From JBLHLB01 sp047618505 (GTDB lineage Bacteria > Planctomycetota > UBA1135 > GCA-002686595), in assembly GCA_047618505.1 (NCBI GenBank), contig JBLHLB010000257.1:1-6083 (forward strand): a DNA stretch of 6,083 nt. The letters run 5' to 3'. Below are positions 1-5,409 of this stretch, one piece after another. How positions within the stretch are numbered: the stretch's first letter is position 1; each line of letters opens with the position of its first letter. The notes below the pieces were generated by a model. The model was not told the origin of the DNA and did no database searches. It saw only the letters and a list, made by a program, of their open reading frames with translations. Position numbers and translations under genes: made by a program.

Positions 1-17
1 CGCATTGTTTCGCGGGG

Positions 18-51
18 GCGCGCCCCCCACCCTGGGGGTGGGGGGGCGCGC
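18..51. terminator. Long GC-rich hairpin downstream of tatD, probable (bidirectional) terminator
   Basis: Bases 18-32 pair with 36-51 in a stem of about 15 bp, with one bulged G (base 40) and a TGG loop at 33-35. The stem begins 41 bases beyond the stop codon of the minus-strand tatD gene, where its transcript would be expected to end. Read on the minus strand it is followed by C/G-rich bases rather than a U tract. Read on the plus strand it is followed by TCCATTTCT, which is mildly U-rich, so it could also serve a plus-strand gene lying left of the window. A competing perfect palindrome, GGGGGCGCGCCCCC (14-27), shares its left arm. The structure is seen directly; the terminator role is inferred from position. 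Confidence 0.5.
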
Positions 52-91
52 TCCATTTCTATACAGGCTGAAAGCGCGAGAAGCTCGGCTG

Positions 92-931
92 CTAAATCTT
101 CGGCAGGCCAAAGAGCCGTCCCGCATTCGCCGTTGTCGCCCGAGCCAGCTCCACCAGGCTTTCCCCGCGCGCTTCTGCCAAGACTTCCAGCACGATCCGC
201 ACATTGGCTGGTTCGTTGCGACCACGGCGGCGATCCTTGGGGCACAGGAAAGGGCAATCGGTTTCGATCAGAATTCTGTCTTCGGGAACTAGCTGTGCCG
301 CGGCGCGGTTGCCCTTCTTGTTGGCGTAAGTGGCAATGCCCGAGAAGGAGACATAGAAGTCGAGGTCCACATATGCGCCAACTTCTTCGGGACCGTAGTC
401 AAAACAGTGCAGGACGCCGCGCACTCCCTTGAACTCGGCCAGGATGCGGATCGTGTCCTCGTGTGCGTTGCGGCTGTGAACGATGACGGGCTTGTCTAGG
501 CGACGCGCCAGATCCAACTGCCACTGGAAGTTGTCGAACTGCTCCGTCTTCGAAGCCATGTTCCGAAAGAAGTCGAGGCCAGTCTCACCGACCGCAACGC
601 ATTCGGGACGACGGCAGAGCTCCTCAATCCCCGCGCGTACTTCCTCGATCGACAACAGCGCATCGCCGGTGTTCGTTTCGTCCTCGCCGTGGCAGGAGGC
701 ATCGTGGGGGTGGATGCCCGCGGTGGGGAAGAGGTCCGGCTCTTTCTCCGCCAGGGCAAAGCAGGCCCGCGAAGTCTCCAGGGTCGTTCCTACCACGAGC
801 ATTTGGCGCACGCCTGCTTGGCGAGCGCGTTCGAGCACCTCGCCGCGATCCGCGTCGAAGCTGCTCCAATAGAGATGCCCGTGGGAATCGACAATTGCAG
901 GCAGGGGTTCTGCGTCCTCGGTCGCACTCAT
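92..931 (-). CDS. TatD family metal-dependent hydrolase / DNase
   Basis: A complete 279-residue protein of normal length for the TatD family: cytoplasmic TIM-barrel, metal-dependent nucleases with 3'-5' exonuclease activity on DNA and, in some members, RNA, linked to DNA repair and quality control. All expected metal ligands are visible: H17 and H19 in DSHGHL, E116 in GETGLDFF, H152 in VIVHSRNA, H175 in LHCF and D225 in ETDCPFL. GIHPHDA (72-78), the RGRNEPANV motif (237-244 region) and the C-terminal NAGRLFGL are also typical. The usual Cys of the DxHCHL motif is Gly here, which is tolerated because the two His are the ligands. The start ATG at 931-929 overlaps the TGA of the upstream lipoprotein gene (ATGA) and has no Shine-Dalgarno sequence, so translation by coupling or re-initiation is likely. 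The exact substrate, and whether it matches TatD or the YcfH/YjjV paralogues, cannot be decided from sequence alone. Confidence 0.96.
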   Translation of the reverse strand: MSATEDAEPLPAIVDSHGHLYWSSFDADRGEVLERARQAGVRQMLVVGTTLETSRACFALAEKEPDLFPTAGIHPHDASCHGEDETNTGDALLSIEEVRAGIEELCRRPECVAVGETGLDFFRNMASKTEQFDNFQWQLDLARRLDKPVIVHSRNAHEDTIRILAEFKGVRGVLHCFDYGPEEVGAYVDLDFYVSFSGIATYANKKGNRAAAQLVPEDRILIETDCPFLCPKDRRRGRNEPANVRIVLEVLAEARGESLVELARATTANAGRLFGLPKI

Positions 932-1833
932 TGGCCGCAGTTGTCGTTGATCATGTCTGACAGGAAAACTTGAAAGCCCTGGTCGGACTCGAGCTCAAAG
1001 ACCTGCCGCGCATGCGCGCAGAAGTCCTCACGGGGCAGCATCGTCAAGAGACTCTGCGCTGCAGTCCTGCGCAGGAGGTGGTTTCCGCTGGATTCAACCA
1101 TGATGGTCTTGAGGGCTTCGACGGCCGCGGGCTCTTCACAATTGGCAAGCTCGCGTACAGCCGTCTGTCGCGTGGAGTGCTCCCGTGTCATCTGCACCGC
1201 CAGATCCCCAAGGAACTCGCCCTTCGGAGCACCTTCGTGGTCCGCGGCCCGAATCCATGCCTTGAGTATGCGCTCCTCGGGCGGGTAGGTGATGCGATCC
1301 TTGCTGGCCAGCAAGATTGGAGTGAAGGTCGCTAGGGCGGTCGCAGGCGCCGTGCGCGCCAGCAAGTCACAGGCCACTGTGCGCACGCCCATGTTGTCGC
1401 CAAAGTTTGAGATCAGCTCTAGCAGGATCGGTTCGGTTTCCGCGGGCTGGCAATGCGCGGCCACATCGAGCAATCCGATGCGCACCTCTTCGATGCCATC
1501 CCTCTGCTCGTGGAACTCAGCTAGAACGGCGGCGCCAAATTCGGGCCCCGCCATACGCAGGCGTTCCATGATCGCCCGCTTGCGACCAAACCAGTCGTTC
1601 CGGAACCCCGCTGTTGCCGAGGCCGGCGCCGGCGTGATGGCGATGACTAAATCCCGTAGTTCTGCCCTGGTCTCCGAACCGGAGGCAGGGGTCTTGGCGG
1701 CGGTCGTCTCACCACCGTCTCCGGCCTCGCCAGCCCCAGCCCTGGCGGTTTCGTCCCCCGGATCCCCCCCGCAGGCGTGGAGGAGAAGGATCAGGGCAAG
1801 GAGGATCGGGTTGTGTCGAGTCCGGTGCAGCAT
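928..1833 (-). CDS. Predicted lipoprotein with HEAT-like helical repeats
   Basis: A 301-residue protein if started at the ATG 1833-1831. That start gives a textbook signal peptide II: basic n-region (MLHRTRHN), hydrophobic PILLALILLLHA and lipobox LHAC with the lipidated Cys at residue 21. His at -2 is slightly unusual. Residues 22-60 are a Gly/Ala/Glu/Thr-rich, probably disordered tether. Residues about 85-300 look all-helical, with four or five HEAT-type helix pairs (approximately 113-146, 147-178, 184-216, 219-248 and 250-282), each with Leu/Ala ridges and several with an Arg near the start of a helix. HEAT repeats are protein-binding scaffolds, so a membrane-anchored binding or assembly role outside the cytoplasm is the most that can be inferred. 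An in-frame ATG at 1872-1870 and a still longer open frame to 2151 exist, but both put the hydrophobic stretch too far from the N terminus. No Shine-Dalgarno sequence is visible. The stop overlaps the tatD start by 4 bases. Confidence 0.8.
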   Translation of the reverse strand: MLHRTRHNPILLALILLLHACGGDPGDETARAGAGEAGDGGETTAAKTPASGSETRAELRDLVIAITPAPASATAGFRNDWFGRKRAIMERLRMAGPEFGAAVLAEFHEQRDGIEEVRIGLLDVAAHCQPAETEPILLELISNFGDNMGVRTVACDLLARTAPATALATFTPILLASKDRITYPPEERILKAWIRAADHEGAPKGEFLGDLAVQMTREHSTRQTAVRELANCEEPAAVEALKTIMVESSGNHLLRRTAAQSLLTMLPREDFCAHARQVFELESDQGFQVFLSDMINDNCGQ

Positions 1834-1900
1834 CAGGGGATGGTGGGGGGGGAGGCGCAGACCTGGAGTCATCCCAGGGAATTCGTGGCCAGGGTAGCAA

Positions 1901-1917
1901 CTGGCAGTAAGTGCCAG
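1901..1917. promoter_or_regulatory. Inverted repeat CTGGCA-N5-TGCCAG, candidate operator
   Basis: A perfect 6+6 bp palindrome with a 5-base AT-containing spacer (GTAAG) lies 68 bases upstream of the minus-strand lipoprotein start and about 320 bases upstream of the plus-strand one. An arm spacing near one helical turn fits a site for a dimeric regulator, and the position fits control of the HEAT-lipoprotein/tatD operon. No regulator is encoded in the window and there is a single copy, so chance is a real alternative. Confidence 0.3.
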
Positions 1918-1955
1918 GGGAACTCTCGTTTCTCGGGGCCTAGTCGGCTGTGGTA

Positions 1956-1995
1956 CCCCCGTCACGACCTGTCGGGGGCAATTGGGCCCCCCGAC
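1956..1995. promoter_or_regulatory. Cluster of mutually exclusive GC hairpins
   Basis: Three complementary tracts sit in a row: CCCCCG (1956-1961), CGGGGG (1973-1978) and a C-run ending CCCCCG (1988-1993). GTCGGGGG at 1971-1978 pairs perfectly with CCCCCGAC at 1988-1995. An alternative register pairs GGGGGC (1974-1979) with GCCCCC (1986-1991) and leaves one bulged C. The middle tract can instead pair with the first. In a minus-strand leader this arrangement could switch between structures, or it could simply block transcription running across the divergent region. Structure is seen; function is inferred. Confidence 0.35.
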
Positions 1996-2027
1996 CGTTC
2001 CTGAAGGGACCTCTAGGTTGAAAATCG

Positions 2028-2058
2028 TTGGTACCCTTCGGCAATCGGCACCTATTAT
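2028..2058 (+). promoter_or_regulatory. Weak candidate sigma70-type promoter
   Basis: TTGGTA (2028-2033) and TATTAT (2053-2058) are separated by 19 bases and resemble -35 and -10 hexamers with a spacer longer than optimal. The stretch is the most AT-rich of an otherwise GC-rich intergenic region. It would give a 5' leader of roughly 170 bases before the ATG at 2240. This is a weak match and is recorded only because the divergent gap should contain promoters. Confidence 0.2.
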
Positions 2059-2239
2059 TGCTGGGATCCCCTGTGTCTTGGGCTGGAATAGCCCTCGGCC
2101 TGGATGCTGTCCCCAGCCTAGGACGGTCTCTTCCCGACCGCAGACCGCCAACCACGAGAGCGCGGCACCGCTGGTTTCCTATTTCCTTAGGTCCGTGGCA
2201 GCCCCACGCCTCCCCGATCGCCCCCGCGACCAATCTACG

Positions 2240-5200
2240 ATGAAACGGATCAGCTCCCGTTTGGGTTCTCTCCTGAGCCTCACTCCGTCCACGCACCTGG
2301 ACATCAGAACTCAGTCCCGTGAAGGCTCTGGCGGCCTCGCGTTTGTACGCGCCCTATCAGGTGCCCTAATCCTTGGCATGGTAGGAGCCTGCGGCGGCGG
2401 AGGTGGTGGGGCCGGAGGTAGCCTTAACATTCTGTCCTGCTCACTTGGCTGCAGCATCGGGTCGACGAACCAGGCCACCTGTGGCGTAACCGACATCTAC
2501 GTGAACCAGGAGATTCGAATCTCCTTCTCGAGTGCGGTTGATCCCACGAGCGTGGACAACAACACGTTCCAAGTCGCGGACATCCTTACGGGCAAGGTGC
2601 CTGCTGCGACCTTCAGCGTCGACTCGCAGGATCCTCGGATCCTAATTTACCGTCCGCAGCTGACCTTTGATTCCGCCGGCAGCCCAGTCTTTGGATTGAC
2701 CGAGGACGCGAGCTACATCTTTGTGATCCCGGGGCAGGCCACCGGCAACGAAATCGGACCGTTCATCCGTAGCGTCGGGGGCAAGGCGAACCAGACACGT
2801 ATGTCTTGCACGCTCAAGGCGAGTCGCGGGATCTTCGATTCAAAGCCGGGCGCACCGCGAGCCGAGGTCTTTGTGGACATCGTTACGAGCCTGGACAGCA
2901 ACGGCGATCCGGATGTTATCGACTTCAACCAACCCGCGGTGGGCGCGACGGATGTCTGGCGCAGTTCCGACGTCTTAATCACCTTTGATGACGTCATGAA
3001 CCCGGCGACGTTGGTGAACCCCGTCACGGGGATCTCTAGCACCGTAAAGGTGCGTATTGACCCCGATGGCAATATCAGCGACATCTCAGACCAGGTGGAT
3101 CTGCCGGGAGTCTTCTCCATCTCCATCGATCAGGATGCACAGGTCACCACCGTGACCTTTGTCCCCGATGGGGGGTTTCCATCGGCCGGCACCAGCTTGA
3201 CCGAACAGAGACGTATTGTCGTTTCCCTGCCGGACACGATCCAGGACTTGGGTGGCAACCCCATCGTCAATTCGGGGCTGGTGTTCTTCACACCTGAGGT
3301 GATCAACTTCGATCCCGTCAGCATCATGGAGGACTTTGAGACCAACCAGAGCGAGGACTCCGTGCGTGGAGGAAGTACTTGGAGCAACGGCGGCATACTG
3401 CTGTCCGAGCAACCCGCCGGTGCTGGCTTCCAGGGTGGCGGATCCGGTCGTCTCGGCGACTTGTTCGTGTCCGCGGGCACGACCGTTGTCCTCAGCACAG
3501 ATTCGGAGGACTTCTCGGACCCGGTCTTTGATGACTTGTCTGTCTATGATCCGCGCTCAATCATCGACCCGATCGTCTTTGGTCAACCCTTGACCGTAAG
3601 TGGCGGAGTCTTCGAGTTTGCCAACGTGCAGATCGACGCCGGTGCGATCCTGCGTTTCGAGGGAACGAACCCCGCGCGTCTGCTGGTACGTGGAGAAATG
3701 AGCATCTTCGGCGTACTGGACATCTCCGGCGGATTCGGCGCGGACCAGGACAGCGATGACTTCCTTGGCGGCCTGGGCGGCGAGCCCGGAGCCGGTGGTG
3801 GTCTCGGTGGTGACGGCGGAGCTCGCCCCGACGGCCAAGCGATGACAAGCGTTGGTGGCGTTGACAACCCTAACGACCCTCCGCTTTATGACGGAGTGGG
3901 CGGCAATTCCGGCGGCGGCATCCAGATTCCCAACACCCTCGCACCGACGGACTCGACAGCGAATGGGCAAGGCGGCTATGCCTGGCCCCAGCCGACCATG
4001 GATAACCCTGAGTTCCACTTCCCCGATGACATCTTTGACATCGCAGGGATGCAGTTCGAAAGCAAGCAACGCTGTGCGGTCATCGGCCCTGGCGGAGTTG
4101 GCGAGGGCGGAGGCTACGCATTGCCCGGAACGGAAGGGGAGTACAAGGAGAGCTTCCCCCTGAACAAGAACGATCCCTTTACGCCGCCGCCGTCTTTTGG
4201 CGGGGGTGACATCACCGATCTCATGATTGACGCCGCTGTGCGCACCCTGGACCCGAACCTGGGGTATCTCCGCGGTGGTGCCGGTGGCGGCGGTGCTGGC
4301 GGACACCTTCAGGGATCCATCAACAATGGCCAGATCCTGAACGACTGCACGGTCCCCACGTCGGGTCCCCTGCAGCTTCTCGTATTCTCCTCCCACAGCG
4401 CCGCCGGAGGTGGCGGTGCTGGTGGTGGTCTGCAGGTGCAAGCGGGTCGTCGACTCCTGCACAACGGAATCCTCGATGACTCCGGCGGAGATGGCGGCAG
4501 CTTCGTTGTGGGCAGCAATATGCTGGCACAGGGAGGGGGCGGAGGTTCAGGCGGTGGAACTCTGCTTCAGTCTCCCGAGGTTCAGATTCAAAACGTTCCG
4601 GGGCGCATCAACGTCGGTGCTGGCGTCGGTGGAATGGGTGCCAATGAATCCCTAGGGGGCGACGGTGGCCCCGGGTTGGTTCGCATCGAACAGTTTGGTA
4701 CGGCTCCGGACCTGATCTCGGAGGCTGGCAAGATCATCCCTTCGATCACTGATCTTCTAGATCTCTACGGCGTCGGCCCTGACGCGATTCTCTCGACCGG
4801 ACTCTGGTCACCCTCTGGGCTCGGGCCGGAGGGGCTCTCTGGCGCGCAGTCCTGCTGGATCCGTCCGGCGGGCAACTTCTTTGCGTTCACCTATGACGCG
4901 GACAACATCATCACCGGCGAACTCGGTTGGGACATGCGTCTGGTGATCGACGGCACCAGTGGACCCCAGTCTTATCGTGGCGATAACGAGCTATTCACGG
5001 ACACCCTCGAGAACGTCTATGGAACTCTTCTGGGCTCCGCGCCGGTTGTCGTGCGCTTCCAGGGCGCGCGGGTTGCCGGCACTCTTTCGGATCCCTGTGA
5101 CGTTCCCCTAGTGGGCGCGGGCAGCCCGGTCTTGCCCGGTTCCTTGACGGGCTGGGTGTCGCACCCCTCTCAGCTCAACGACTTCTTCTCCGACGGGATG

Positions 5201-5305
5201 CCGCCCAACATCATCCGCTTCACGGTGATCTGGGATGTCACGCAGATGAACTACGCCGGCATCAAGGGTGTCGAAGACATCACCTTCGGCGGACAACCGG
5301 ACTGA
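2240..5305 (+). CDS. Large modular surface lipoprotein: two SbsA-like Ig domains and a glycine-rich repeat region
   Basis: A 1021-residue predicted lipoprotein of unknown function. Residues 1-35 form a long basic/Ser-rich n-region. Residues 36-50 are hydrophobic and end in the lipobox VGAC, with the lipidated Cys at 51, followed by a poly-Gly tether (52-60). A Cys cluster (C67, C71, C81) leads into a first Ig-like domain of SbsA/Big_5 type (about 84-185; motif NQEIRISFSSAVDPTSV). A second follows (about 226-352; DVLITFDDVMNPATL). Residues 355-455 are an acidic linker. Residues 456-500 look like beta strands (FANVQIDAGAILRFEG), then a glycine-rich region runs to about 817, and an unassigned, probably beta-rich domain ends the protein (818-1021). 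The ATG at 2240 is the first Met giving a signal peptide. The frame is open back to 1982, but that extension would bury the signal. The n-region is unusually long and no Shine-Dalgarno sequence is seen, so the start is moderately certain. No catalytic motif is recognised; an adhesion or cell-surface structural role is inferred. A terminator-like hairpin follows. Confidence 0.88.
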   Translation: MKRISSRLGSLLSLTPSTHLDIRTQSREGSGGLAFVRALSGALILGMVGACGGGGGGAGGSLNILSCSLGCSIGSTNQATCGVTDIYVNQEIRISFSSAVDPTSVDNNTFQVADILTGKVPAATFSVDSQDPRILIYRPQLTFDSAGSPVFGLTEDASYIFVIPGQATGNEIGPFIRSVGGKANQTRMSCTLKASRGIFDSKPGAPRAEVFVDIVTSLDSNGDPDVIDFNQPAVGATDVWRSSDVLITFDDVMNPATLVNPVTGISSTVKVRIDPDGNISDISDQVDLPGVFSISIDQDAQVTTVTFVPDGGFPSAGTSLTEQRRIVVSLPDTIQDLGGNPIVNSGLVFFTPEVINFDPVSIMEDFETNQSEDSVRGGSTWSNGGILLSEQPAGAGFQGGGSGRLGDLFVSAGTTVVLSTDSEDFSDPVFDDLSVYDPRSIIDPIVFGQPLTVSGGVFEFANVQIDAGAILRFEGTNPARLLVRGEMSIFGVLDISGGFGADQDSDDFLGGLGGEPGAGGGLGGDGGARPDGQAMTSVGGVDNPNDPPLYDGVGGNSGGGIQIPNTLAPTDSTANGQGGYAWPQPTMDNPEFHFPDDIFDIAGMQFESKQRCAVIGPGGVGEGGGYALPGTEGEYKESFPLNKNDPFTPPPSFGGGDITDLMIDAAVRTLDPNLGYLRGGAGGGGAGGHLQGSINNGQILNDCTVPTSGPLQLLVFSSHSAAGGGGAGGGLQVQAGRRLLHNGILDDSGGDGGSFVVGSNMLAQGGGGGSGGGTLLQSPEVQIQNVPGRINVGAGVGGMGANESLGGDGGPGLVRIEQFGTAPDLISEAGKIIPSITDLLDLYGVGPDAILSTGLWSPSGLGPEGLSGAQSCWIRPAGNFFAFTYDADNIITGELGWDMRLVIDGTSGPQSYRGDNELFTDTLENVYGTLLGSAPVVVRFQGARVAGTLSDPCDVPLVGAGSPVLPGSLTGWVSHPSQLNDFFSDGMPPNIIRFTVIWDVTQMNYAGIKGVEDITFGGQPD
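2438..2482 (+). other. Cys cluster next to the lipid anchor (within the large lipoprotein)
   Basis: Residues 67-81 read C-x3-C-x9-C just after the poly-Gly tether and just before the first Ig-like domain. Such clustering is notable in an exported protein and could form disulfides, or pair with the later Cys at residue 190 at the end of the first Ig-like domain. Confidence 0.5.
2489..2794 (+). other. First SbsA/Big_5-like Ig domain (within the large lipoprotein)
   Basis: Residues about 84-185 have the characteristic order of this family: a strand with N-Q-E-I-R-I-S-F-S, the DPTSV-x-NNTFQV turn and strand, then 'RILIYRPQ' and 'ASYIFVIPG' strands. These domains occur as stalk or binding modules in S-layer and other surface proteins. 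Boundaries are estimated by eye. Confidence 0.6.
2915..3295 (+). other. Second SbsA/Big_5-like Ig domain (within the large lipoprotein)
   Basis: Residues about 226-352 repeat the pattern with DVLITFDDVMNPATL, followed by an inserted segment, then 'TTVTFVPD', 'RRIVVSLPDTIQDLGGNPI' and a closing 'GLVFFTPE' strand, as is typical of this fold. The insert carries a DPDGNISD segment (274-281) resembling a calcium-binding loop. Confidence 0.6.
3719..4690 (+). repeat. Glycine-rich degenerate repeat region (within the large lipoprotein)
   Basis: Residues about 494-817 contain repeated Gly-rich blocks followed by short alternating hydrophobic strands. The clearest modules start at residues 679 (GGAGGGGAGGHLQGSI), 721 (AAGGGGAGGGLQVQ) and 763 (AQGGGGGSGGGTLLQS), at DNA 4274, 4400 and 4526. 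The starts of the clear modules are exactly 42 residues (126 bases) apart. Modules two and three continue into an 'NGILDDSGGDGG' or 'GRINVGAGVGG' type strand and turn. The alternation suggests a beta-helix or beta-roll-like ladder. Residues 505-675 carry less regular Gly/Pro/Asp-rich insertions. Confidence 0.7.
4691..5302 (+). other. C-terminal domain of unknown function (within the large lipoprotein)
   Basis: Residues about 818-1021 lose the glycine bias and read as a mixed, probably beta-rich domain. It includes SCWIRPAGNFFAFTYD, a 'PVVVRFQGARV' strand, 'TGWVSHPSQLNDF' and a closing 'IIRFTVIWDV' strand, with Cys at 872 and 953. There is no membrane segment, LPxTG motif or recognisable secretion-sorting signal at the C terminus. 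I do not recognise the family; a jelly-roll-type binding module is a guess. Confidence 0.5.
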
Positions 5306-5350
5306 GTCCTACGCAAGATTGGGAATGGCGTCCTAGGGCGCGCTAAGGAT

Positions 5351-5386
5351 AAGCGGCCGGGTGAGCACAAGCTCCCCCGGCCGCTT
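5351..5386 (+). terminator. Strong hairpin after the large lipoprotein gene, probable terminator
   Basis: AAGCGGCCGGG (5351-5361) pairs perfectly with CCCGGCCGCTT (5376-5386). Inside, after one T-C mismatch, GAGC (5363-5366) pairs with GCTC (5371-5374), closing an ACAA loop. The 11+4 bp stem starts 46 bases after the stop codon at 5303-5305 and before the next gene. The expected U tract is missing (only TT at the end of the stem, then CCCTG), so it may end transcription inefficiently or with a protein factor, or mainly protect the 3' end of the mRNA. Confidence 0.65.
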
Positions 5387-5409
5387 CCCTGTAGCTTGCC
5401 TCCTTTTCC

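Larger units (their letters stand above)
1834..2239. other. Divergent intergenic region between the two lipoprotein genes
   Basis: About 406 bases separate the two divergently transcribed lipoprotein starts, so promoters for both should lie here. Both neighbouring frames stay open well into it (minus to 2151, plus from 1982). The translated extensions are Pro/Arg/Cys-rich, overlap each other on opposite strands, and precede clear signal peptides, so they are judged non-coding. Visible structure consists of a perfect 6-bp inverted repeat (1901-1917) and a cluster of mutually exclusive GC hairpins (1956-1995). The only AT-rich hexamer, TATTAT at 2053-2058, could be a weak -10 box for the plus-strand gene. 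I see no convincing small gene or RNA. Confidence 0.6.

Noticed and set aside
1289..1897. A 202-residue plus-strand open frame opposite the HEAT lipoprotein
   Set aside because: It is Ser/Arg/Pro-rich and antisense to a gene with a clear signal peptide, lipobox and helical repeats, so it is a high-GC shadow.
1902..1915. Sigma54 promoter (TGGCA...TGC)
   Set aside because: Only 8 bases lie between the GG and GC dinucleotides instead of the required 10, so the palindrome does not fit a -24/-12 element.
1834..2151. Upstream extension of the minus-strand lipoprotein frame
   Set aside because: It would place over 100 residues before a textbook lipoprotein signal peptide and it overlaps the equally open plus-strand extension.
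1982..2239. Upstream extension of the plus-strand lipoprotein frame
   Set aside because: It would bury the signal peptide about 120 residues deep, and its composition (Pro, Arg, Cys) is that of translated non-coding GC-rich DNA.
2392..2418. Tandem GGN DNA repeats as a phase-variable tract
   Set aside because: The glycine codons are mixed (GGC, GGA, GGT, GGG) and there is no long perfect nucleotide repeat likely to slip; it reads as a flexible tether after the lipidated Cys.
3557..4462. A 301-residue minus-strand open frame opposite the large lipoprotein
   Set aside because: It lies antisense to the glycine-rich region, where GGN codons keep the opposite strand open. Its translation is Thr/Ala/Val-rich without domain, signal or start context.
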